Assembly: GCA_035363255.1 (NCBI GenBank) | Contig: DAOSES010000006.1 | Location: forward strand, 39,433 to 103,432 | DNA: 64,000 nt | Direction of reading: 5' to 3' | DNA from: T3SED10-260 sp035363255 | GTDB lineage: Bacteria; Caldisericota; Caldisericia; UBA6126 | Shown here: positions 7,933-16,100 of the stretch, piece after piece | Position numbering within the stretch: the first letter of the stretch is position 1 | How the letters are laid out: the number at the start of each line of letters is the position of its first letter | Made by a program: the position numbers and the translations under genes | Notes under the pieces: generated by a model | The model's input: only the letters and a program-made list of their open reading frames with translations | What the model was told of the DNA's origin: nothing | Databases searched by the model: none

Positions 7933-8732
7933 TCCTTGCTTTGACAGGATTAGTTTTTTTGTTGAGCTTCTTTTTTTTCACTCGCTCAAACAATTCTTCT
8001 CCAGATGAAATCATATTTCCCACAGGGTATATTCGAGCCGAAAACCATGCAGATTATGGATCTTATCTAATGTTTATTGAACACCCCGATTTTAACTATA
8101 TTGCTGGGCATCCAAATCCCATGTTCCCCCAGGAAGTAAACGCTTACCTTGAAAAAATGCATCAACTGATGCCATTGTTTAATCAATACTCGCTTAAAAA
8201 ACAAGGTAGAGTATTTCCAGTGGTCTCCGAGGGAAAAGAAATGATCCTTGTGGCGTATTATGAGCCATTTGATGCAAGCTTAACCTTAGTTGATACTTCC
8301 CTCAAGGTATTGGATACCAAGCAAATCTATGAACCCCATTTTCAATACTTTGTTAGTGCAAACTTTCGAGATAGGCTTTGGATTAAAGGTGCTGATGGGG
8401 GAAACCAAGCTTACTTTGAAATGGTTGAGATTAGGATTTTAAACAATAAAATCGTTCCCCGTAAAATCAGTTGGGGGGATCGGTATTTTGAGGATACCTA
8501 CAAAATCATCCATCCTTCTACTAATCCTGAGATGAGGATACACCAAAGAAAAGAAGATTTTGGGTATTATCGTTATTGGTTTTTCATGATAATATTCACT
8601 TTCCCAATTTATATCATTGCTTTTTTTAATGCATATCGAGTCCTTGTTTTGTCTATTTTGTTAGCTCTGGCTTTGTTTATACTTTGGAAGCTATTTATCA
8701 AAGACAGACTCGGTAAGCGGAAGAAAGAATAA
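7896..8732 (+). CDS. Hypothetical membrane protein
   Basis: A 278-aa protein. One N-terminal membrane segment (LLVLALTGLVFLLSFFFF, ~residues 10-28) is followed by an extracytoplasmic domain of about 190 residues. Two closely spaced C-terminal membrane helices and a basic tail (KDRLGKRKKE) follow. No catalytic motif or family is recognisable. The start is supported by an AAGGAG-type SD at 7883-7889, six bases before the ATG. It is the third gene of the small operon headed by the winged-helix regulator. A terminator for the opposite strand lies just after it. Confidence 0.75.
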   Translation: MPKILKFRHKLLVLALTGLVFLLSFFFFTRSNNSSPDEIIFPTGYIRAENHADYGSYLMFIEHPDFNYIAGHPNPMFPQEVNAYLEKMHQLMPLFNQYSLKKQGRVFPVVSEGKEMILVAYYEPFDASLTLVDTSLKVLDTKQIYEPHFQYFVSANFRDRLWIKGADGGNQAYFEMVEIRILNNKIVPRKISWGDRYFEDTYKIIHPSTNPEMRIHQRKEDFGYYRYWFFMIIFTFPIYIIAFFNAYRVLVLSILLALALFILWKLFIKDRLGKRKKE

Positions 8733-8758
8733 AAAAGAGGGAGCCTTTAAGCCCCCTC
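8729..8758 (-). terminator. Rho-independent terminator for the beta-propeller lipoprotein gene
   Basis: Read on the minus strand, a GC-rich stem (GAGGGGGC / GGCTCCCTC, 8758-8737) is followed by six T residues (8736-8731). It lies 29 bp past the stop of the minus-strand gene ending at 8787. On the plus strand there is no T-tract after the stem, so it should act on the minus strand only. Confidence 0.75.
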
Positions 8759-8786
8759 AGAAGGTGAAACGGTAATTTAAGTTTAC

Positions 8787-10061
8787 TTATTTAAGCAACT
8801 TGATTGCATAGATCTGATCCTCGGTGCTAAAACAAACCAAGTTTTGATCAACAGCAATTGAAGTAATTTCACCAAGAGCATTATATTTCCATAGTGTTTT
8901 TCCAGATTTCGCCTCAAGACAATAGAGGGAATCTTCAGTGTTGAAAAAAACATGGTCGTTATTAGCGCTGAGATTAAAAATGATCTCATCAAAAGTTTGT
9001 TCCCATTGCTTCTTGCCATTTTGTGGATCCACTGCGAAAAGCTTAGCTTTTATCTCCTTGGTCGAGGAGCTCAATATATCATAAGTGCTTATCAAAACGT
9101 GATTGCCAGATAATATGGGTCCGTGGTTCGATGTTCCCGTAGCTGTGAATTCCCATAGCTTTTTTTGGTTAGCCAGATTCAAGGCCAGTAAAGTAGTTTC
9201 AACTTTTTTTTCCTCGATAGAGGCATTCTGGGGCGTATTCGGATTAATTGCTCGAGAAAAGGAGTAAAAGGCTGTTTTGTTGTGGATGAGGGGGTGGCTC
9301 CAAATGTGTTGATCTTCTTGTTCGGAAGGTGTCTCATTATGGAACCTGACTTTCTGACCTGTAGCAGTATCAAGAGCAATAAGCGAATCAAAGCTTTCAT
9401 TGTTGAGGTATAAGTTGCCTTCATCGAAACCTAAGCCATCAATCAAAAAAGGAAAATCCTGGGTATGAATATGATTTTTTAAGTCCAAACTCCATAGTTT
9501 TGACCCATTGCTAATATCAATGGCATGAATAACCCCATTGTCACTGGCATAATAGAGAGTATTCTGATCGATCAGGGGAACGCATGTAAACTTAGATGAT
9601 GATGCGGCAGGATATTTCCATAATAGTTTTCCTGAGGTTGAATCTAAAGCATATAAATAAGCATCACTGCATGCAAAATATACAACTTTGTCCGAAACAG
9701 CAGTGCTTGCATTTATATAGTCAAACTTACCTGAAAAGCGCATCGCAAAACCCTCGGATTTGTAGTCCCAAAGAAGGCTTCCCTTTGTTTTGTCAATCGC
9801 GCTAAAAGTACCATCTTGAGTGGACAAAAAGAGATTGTCTTTGCCAAGAACGAGCATGTTGTTGTGTCTTATGGGAAGATCTATCTTCGAAAATACCCAC
9901 AGAATCGAAGGTAGATATGGTGTTTTTTCATACATGCTCAAGTTTGGGTCAATTGGTGATTCAATCTTTTTTGCGCATCCAACAGGTATCAGAAGGATTA
10001 CCAGTAAGGACAAAAGAACTGTTTTCATTTTTTTGTTACCATCTTTAGATAGCTCCAGCAT
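8787..10061 (-). CDS. PQQ-like beta-propeller lipoprotein
   Basis: Predicted exported lipoprotein with a hydrophobic signal ending in a lipobox-like LIPVGC. At least six PQQ-type repeats follow, each with a D-x-x-x-G-x-x-x-W/L pattern (KGSLLWDYKSEG, SGKLLWKYPAA, NGSKLWSLD, NQKKLWEFTATG, NGKKQWEQTF, SGKTLWKYNALG). This predicts an 8-bladed beta-propeller outside the membrane, probably for binding or scaffolding. PQQ cofactor use is not implied. The start is uncertain: GTG 10067, ATG 10061 and ATG 10028 (MKTVLLSLL) all keep the signal peptide. ATG 10097 lies too close to the predicted -10 box. It sits between the two MITE-like elements. Confidence 0.82.
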   Translation of the reverse strand: MLELSKDGNKKMKTVLLSLLVILLIPVGCAKKIESPIDPNLSMYEKTPYLPSILWVFSKIDLPIRHNNMLVLGKDNLFLSTQDGTFSAIDKTKGSLLWDYKSEGFAMRFSGKFDYINASTAVSDKVVYFACSDAYLYALDSTSGKLLWKYPAASSSKFTCVPLIDQNTLYYASDNGVIHAIDISNGSKLWSLDLKNHIHTQDFPFLIDGLGFDEGNLYLNNESFDSLIALDTATGQKVRFHNETPSEQEDQHIWSHPLIHNKTAFYSFSRAINPNTPQNASIEEKKVETTLLALNLANQKKLWEFTATGTSNHGPILSGNHVLISTYDILSSSTKEIKAKLFAVDPQNGKKQWEQTFDEIIFNLSANNDHVFFNTEDSLYCLEAKSGKTLWKYNALGEITSIAVDQNLVCFSTEDQIYAIKLLK

Positions 10062-10099
10062 TCCCACACCCCCAACCTTCCTCCTTATTGTTTGCATTT

Positions 10100-10127
10100 A
10101 TTTTATTACTTCTTTTACTTGATACAA
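10100..10127 (-). promoter_or_regulatory. Promoter for the beta-propeller lipoprotein
   Basis: On the minus strand, TTGTAT (10127-10122), a 16-bp spacer and TAAAAT (10105-10100). The expected start of transcription (~10093) lies downstream of ATG 10097, which supports a start codon further in. Confidence 0.5.
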
Positions 10128-10174
10128 GCTTTAGAGTGTACGATAATCCAAGGATGAATGTAAGAAATTTTATC

Positions 10175-10550
10175 TGATACACAGGGACGGGGGTGTTGAC
10201 TCAATGATACCAATGGCATTAAACTCTCATGAATACTCCATAAAGAACAAAAGCTAAAATACTCGCAAGCACCGAAAATCTATAATTTTAAGATAGGCAT
10301 GTTTCGAAGCAATAGCTAATAAAGCTCCATGAATAAAGATAATACACGTGATATGACTGTTTTTGAAAAAACATAGAAAAAATAAATAATTATAAAAAAG
10401 TACAACAAAACCACTTGAGAACTAATTCTGCGGTGCACTGAAATATTTGCCTAGCTTTAAGTTATTAAATCCATGAGAAGATTAAAAGCCTTACTATGAC
10501 TATATTTGATTGAGTGAAAAGTGAGTCAACACCCCCGTCCCTCTGACTCA
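10175..10550. mobile_element. REP-bounded, MITE-like element, copy 2
   Basis: Second ~375-bp copy of the element at 6943-7316, in the same orientation. It has the identical 21-bp inverted ends (10183-10203 and 10522-10542). The right-end hairpin TGAGTCA/TGACTCA is intact (10522-10528 with 10544-10550). The left outer arm is degraded (TGATACA). The interior is AT-rich with no supported ORF. Sequence conservation is high in the first half and at the right end. Confidence 0.75.
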
Positions 10551-10574
10551 AGGTAAAGTAAGACATTTATTTCC

Positions 10575-10602
10575 TTGATAAGCATGTGATGTAGCATACA
10601 AT
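10575..10602 (+). promoter_or_regulatory. Promoter of the LamG-domain membrane protein, likely leaderless
   Basis: TTGATA (10575-10580), a 16-bp spacer and TACAAT (10597-10602). The ATG at 10609 begins seven bases after the -10 box, the normal distance to a transcription start. No SD can fit upstream, so the transcript probably begins at the start codon. Confidence 0.5.
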
Positions 10603-10608
10603 ATAGTC

Positions 10609-13191
10609 ATGAAGCCCCAAATTAGAAGAACTATTTGGATCATAGGCAGTAGTGTGCTGGTTTTCACATTAATGACTGTTATGTCCTGGTTTTTATTGCC
10701 AAAGTCTGTTACAGAGCCTCCGAAGGATGTCATCAAGAAGAAGGAACCAGTTTTAGCAGAGCCGAACTTAAAAAACAATACTATTGTCTACTCAGAACAC
10801 GATCAGCCAAAGTTAGAGCGAATATTTTCCAACACCAAATTGGTAGCATACGATTTTCCTCAAGCTCCTGCAACGATTCATGCTCCTTCCGATAGGGGTC
10901 AAAAATCCGACCAACTTATCATCAGCGACCATTTGTATCGCAAAAAAATTGTTTTGAAAACCACAGGAAGCCCTAACCCGATGAAAAATTTCCCGATTTG
11001 TATCGACCTGGACACCCAGCAATGGATTGAAGAGGCCAAGCTGTCTATGATCAGCGAAAACCTATACTTTACCGACGAAGATGGCATCACCCTGCTTCCC
11101 TTTCATATTGCACATGGCTATGGAAACGAGGCTACCCGTATATGGCTGATTATTCCTGAGCTTCCAGCATGGACAACGCAAAAGGAAATTTATTGTTACT
11201 ATAGCAGGTCTTCGGATTATCCAGGTTTTAAACAAATTCCAGGCTTCCCACTCCAGGAAAGCTATTACGGCTGGTATGTCTTAGACGAGTTAAAAGATAA
11301 GCATGTGGTGGATTTGTCGGGAAACATGAATCCTGCGGAACTGATTATTTCTTCGTATGAATCGGGCTGGTGGGGGCACAACTTTTCCGAGAATGAATCC
11401 TATATCTTTTTCAATGATTGGCGAAAATGGTATGAGCATGAAAGAAACAAGGGAGTTTATCTTACGTTGCCTGGAAAAAACCTTCAAGCACTATCCCAAA
11501 AAGGTGCTGTGGAATTCTGGTTCAAGCCTTATTATATCACTGAGCCCATCATCCAGCATTTTATGACCGATACAGGTCAGCATATCATGATAGGTATGCT
11601 TCCCGATCGATCCATCTTTCTCCAGTTGGGATCCCGTCAAAACCGAATCATATGGAATACTTTTATTCACCAGGGCAATTGGTATCATCTCCAGCTCAGT
11701 TGGGATTTTGCAAAAAAGCAGGCAAAGCTTTACCTTTACGGAAAAGAAGTGCCTGTAAGATCTGGGCTTTCTTCTTTTTCCTGGAACCCTCCGACAGTAT
11801 TAGGAGATCTGCATTTTGGGGGCTACTATGTAGAAAGTTCAAGTTATGGTTTTTCGGGTTTCATGGAAGGATTTCGTCTCCACAAAGCACCCTTGTCTCC
11901 CGAGCAGGCCAATCAAAACCACAAATACAACCATTTTCGCTATTATTTTCCTACCCATACCATGGAAAAAGAAGAAATTGCTCAGAGCAACAAAGAAGAC
12001 CAGCTTTCTCTCGATTTTACTACGAGCAATACTCTCCCCGTGAATGAAAAGATTTCGATCAATACCATCTATGCCATGCCCATTCATTACAGCGATGCTT
12101 GGAGTGGAAAAGTTTACACTGGCAAAGAGGATTTGGTCAACATTATTCAAAATCCTGACGAATACCAGGAAGTATTTGGTATGAGCTCTCATTTCTATTC
12201 CTATGTGGGCACGGAGGTCAGCATTCAAGAAAGTTTTCTTTTGGAATACATTGCTTTGAAAATTAATGAGCCCAAGCTTATTGAGGATATCAAGATCAGT
12301 TTTTCCTGGCTGGTGGATTGTAAGCACCCATATTACCCCTACCTTTATAGTTCCTTGTCTTGGACGGATAAAGCTCTTGCCTGGCTTTTCCCTCCTGCAA
12401 ATGCCTGTGGTCCTTTTTATTCGTATAAGCTGTTGGGGGAAGCCAAGTTGAAGCTGGTGGGCATTGTGAATGGAGTTTGCTGGTATAAGCCGGAAAAACC
12501 TTTATATGTAAATCCCCTGGCTACAATTATGCAATTGGAATACTTACCCTCCAAAGAAAAAGGAGAGCTCCATATCAAAATGGAAGACTTAATTTTTCTG
12601 GACAGTGCCAAGCAATTCCATCGATCCAAACTACATCGATCCAAACCTGAGCTTTTGTTTGAATATGAGCGAATTGATGAAGAAATCTATCATCATTTTA
12701 ATTCTGAGTATATTGCCAAGCAGATGCCTATGGAGAAAGGATCTGTGGAGTTGACCACCAATGAGCAGAATGAACTGGTTTTAATGTTGCGCAATATTGG
12801 AACGGATCCAATTCAGTTAAACGTGAAAAGTAGATATTATTTTCAAGAAAACCTCTTTACTCACTTGTTGATTTCAACAGAGGATCAGCAAACAATACTC
12901 GAAATTAGTTTGTTAGATTTTTACCAGTATCTGAATGATGCTCCTATCCCTGTGGGACATTACCTCTACATACCCCTTCTCTTTGAAGATGAAAGTAAAA
13001 ACTATGGCGACTTAAAAGTGACGCTTCTGCGAAAAAAAGGTTATCTTGATGATTTTGACCAACAGACAAAAATCATTTCCTGGGCATTAGACAACAAGCC
13101 TTTCGAATTTCGTTCCATCAACGAGGAAGGGATGATTTGGAAGGAAGTCCACAAAGACAGCCAGGGTCGTTTGCGCATAGGAGGAGACTAA
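10609..13191 (+). CDS. Membrane-anchored DUF2341/LamG-like surface protein
   Basis: An 860-aa protein with one N-terminal membrane anchor (WIIGSSVLVFTLMTVMSWFLL). A DUF2341-like region follows at roughly residues 105-200 (FPICIDLDTQ, CYYSRSSDYPGF). A concanavalin A/LamG-like beta-sandwich lies at roughly residues 260-440, recognisable from GAVEFWFKPYY, GNWYHLQLSWD and GFMEGFRLHKAPLS. The rest is beta-rich and unrecognised. DUF2341-LamG pairs are typical of carbohydrate- or ligand-binding surface proteins. The stop overlaps the next start (TAATG), so the two products are co-translated and probably act together at the cell surface. Confidence 0.8.
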   Translation: MKPQIRRTIWIIGSSVLVFTLMTVMSWFLLPKSVTEPPKDVIKKKEPVLAEPNLKNNTIVYSEHDQPKLERIFSNTKLVAYDFPQAPATIHAPSDRGQKSDQLIISDHLYRKKIVLKTTGSPNPMKNFPICIDLDTQQWIEEAKLSMISENLYFTDEDGITLLPFHIAHGYGNEATRIWLIIPELPAWTTQKEIYCYYSRSSDYPGFKQIPGFPLQESYYGWYVLDELKDKHVVDLSGNMNPAELIISSYESGWWGHNFSENESYIFFNDWRKWYEHERNKGVYLTLPGKNLQALSQKGAVEFWFKPYYITEPIIQHFMTDTGQHIMIGMLPDRSIFLQLGSRQNRIIWNTFIHQGNWYHLQLSWDFAKKQAKLYLYGKEVPVRSGLSSFSWNPPTVLGDLHFGGYYVESSSYGFSGFMEGFRLHKAPLSPEQANQNHKYNHFRYYFPTHTMEKEEIAQSNKEDQLSLDFTTSNTLPVNEKISINTIYAMPIHYSDAWSGKVYTGKEDLVNIIQNPDEYQEVFGMSSHFYSYVGTEVSIQESFLLEYIALKINEPKLIEDIKISFSWLVDCKHPYYPYLYSSLSWTDKALAWLFPPANACGPFYSYKLLGEAKLKLVGIVNGVCWYKPEKPLYVNPLATIMQLEYLPSKEKGELHIKMEDLIFLDSAKQFHRSKLHRSKPELLFEYERIDEEIYHHFNSEYIAKQMPMEKGSVELTTNEQNELVLMLRNIGTDPIQLNVKSRYYFQENLFTHLLISTEDQQTILEISLLDFYQYLNDAPIPVGHYLYIPLLFEDESKNYGDLKVTLLRKKGYLDDFDQQTKIISWALDNKPFEFRSINEEGMIWKEVHKDSQGRLRIGGD

Positions 13192-16100
13192 TGAAAAGTT
13201 TTGGAAAAGCTGTTTCCAGACTCTTATCCTGGATTATCGTAGCCTTGCTCTCGTTGGGGCTAGCCCTGCCTTTCGGTCCCAGGCCTGTGAAAGCTCAAAG
13301 CAGCACTCTGGCAGACCTATACCTTGATTTGCCTTTCAACTACCGTATGGAAGCCTTCAAGCCCAAGTTTAACCTTGAAGACTACCAGCTCTTTGAAAAG
13401 TTTTTTTTACATGCGAGTTTGTTTGAAAACCGATATATTCTCAAACGTTCCTATTTTGCCAATTACAGCAAATCTTTTACCTTGATAGACAAGCGTAGTA
13501 ATGATTTTTATACCCTCCATCTACAGATTTTAAGCTACCTGGTCTTGGAAGATAAGGATAAGATTGAATCGGGGATTCCTTTTTATTTGTCTTTTATCCA
13601 AAACTCCCAAGGGCAAGCTCTGGCCTTTATCCATCGTTCGGAAATGTATGATTTCCCCTTGTATGGCGTGCTTTGTGAAAGCGATGGAAGTTTGATCAAG
13701 GAGTGGGAGCTGTCAAAAAAACCCAATTTAAGTACGTATTCCTATTTTACTCTCTATCAAGAGCTAGCTTCAGATTTGACAAATTCTGGTATGCAGGCCT
13801 TTAACAAACCGCTCAGTGCTTTGTTTTCTGCTTGGATGTGGGGCACTTATCTGAGTGAGCAGAATATACAGACTTCCAACCCCAATCCCTATACCTGGGA
13901 CTTGCTCGGAGTTCCCAAAGAGCGAGATGATTTGATGGCTTATTGCTCCGAACAATATCTCATGGAGGAAACCGTGTATTCCTGGAACGAGGATGATTCT
14001 CTGCAAGCACTACAATGTATTCAAATCCTTTTTCAGGATAGGCGGGAGCTTAGCCAAACTACTTTCACATTTGATCGATCGTATCTTGTGCATCACCCCA
14101 ATGAAACTATGGTTTATCTTCCCCTGCTTCAGGTAGTGACGCGTCAAGGTAAAGGCTCCAGTGGAGCCGCTCTATCTGGACTGAAAGATGCTCAAGGCAG
14201 GTGGAATTTTTGGATTCAAGGTAATTTTTACTTTTCAGATCAGACTTATCTGAGATCCCCATCTCTTTATCATACCTTGTTTTCTGGCTATCCTGCTTCT
14301 GATAGTTCTTATGTGCATTATCTTACGACTCTTGGACTTGCTCTCTATCAGCAAATAGATTCTTCTTGTCTTCCTATGATAGTTTTGTCCCATGCGATTG
14401 CGCTATATGAAGCCAATACTTATAAGAATACAGCGCATACAGCTGATCTTGCGCTAGAAGAACAAACCATGGCTCCTGTTCCCCGAGGAAAACACGCTCA
14501 TTTGTATCCTGATGCTGAAGTTTTTGCAAAGCAGTTTGCTGAAAATACCGAAGTTCAGTCTGACACTCTGGAATATTCCAAAGAGGACTTGGATCAATTA
14601 GTACATTTATTCTTAAACTCAGTTAACAAGCAAGATAATGAGCTTGCATCCTATGATTTTACTCTTCACAAATCGTTTCGCCTTCTCGACCAGAAAACTA
14701 AGCAAAGCTATCGCTTTTTGCCCAGTTTTAACCTTACGGTCAAGTTTAAAAACCATTCAAGCTTTCCTTTTTTCTCAAATTCTGCCCTTCAATTGCCCGA
14801 TAAGACCTGGCTGATTTACACTGGTTATGGTAGCCTCTGTTTCAAGAGTGGTTTTGTAAGTGATTTAGCTTCATGGCCATCCATGAGTATGTATTTAAGC
14901 GAGATATATCTCTCCTACCTACTTCATTATAGTTACCTGCTTCGAAAGCCAATCACCAACGAAGAGCTGAGAGATTTTACTTTCCTCTTTGGGGCAATGT
15001 CATGGAGTAAGTTTGATCAATTGACGAGAGTCATGCCTTATCCAAGCCTAAAAAAGACAACATTATCTTCCGCCAACATGGTGGTAACTGCCAAACCCCG
15101 TAAGGTGCAAAGAGGTGCGAATTATTATATCGACATGCGACTCACTAAAAACCTGGAAAAGAGTGAATGGATCAAGATAAAGTTTCCCAAAGCTTGCGTT
15201 TTCCCCTCTCAAGAGGGCACCAAACCACCAGGAGACCATCTTCCCGAATACATGGAACTCGACTACGAAAACAACATTATAACACTTACCCTTATGAAAA
15301 AACTCTTCATAAAAGAATATGAGGATGGTTGGATACGTATTACTATTCCTGATGTTTATGGCTTCAAAAATCCTCATTTGAGTGGAGCTTATTATTTTGA
15401 GTTTTCTACCTCTGCTGAGATCGAGTGGCAAAAGTCAGACTCAGTCTTGTTTGTGGAAAGCCGTATAGGAGTGCCTGAAGGTATTCCTGAAGTTAACACT
15501 GTTCCAAGTATCGCAGGGCAAAATGCAAGCTATACGATAGCCTTTAATGTTGGTGAGGGTGGATGGCTTAAACAAAATGAAGCCCTTATAAGGCTCAGAT
15601 TTCCCAAAGATACGGCATTTTCCATCAATCAGATCCCTGGCGAAATGATTTTAGTTAATGGAGTCCCTTTATCTGTTCGCCCCTCTCCCAGAGGGCAAAA
15701 CCTTATTTTCAACACTCCCGTGGAAGTCGAAGATTCTGAGAGAGTGGTGATCCAGATTGATGCTAAAGCGGGAATTATCAACCCTGCGCAAGCGGGAGAC
15801 TATACTATTGAAGTATCCACCCTGCCTGCAGACCCTGAGTGGGTAGCTTCCAAAGCTTTTACGATTAGTCAATCATTCGCTATGGAAGTCAAACCGAGAA
15901 AAATAGGGAGCTCTGCAAGCTATAATTTCACTTTTGAAATAGAAAAAACTCTGGAAAGCTCGGATTGGATTAAACTTGGCTTCCCTCAAGGTACCATCAT
16001 TGATCCTCCCATCCCCGAGCAAGAGCCCGAAAGGACGCTACGTTTAAAAAGATTCAATGAGATTATTGTTATTGGACTTTCTCCTTGTGGTCCTTGTCCA

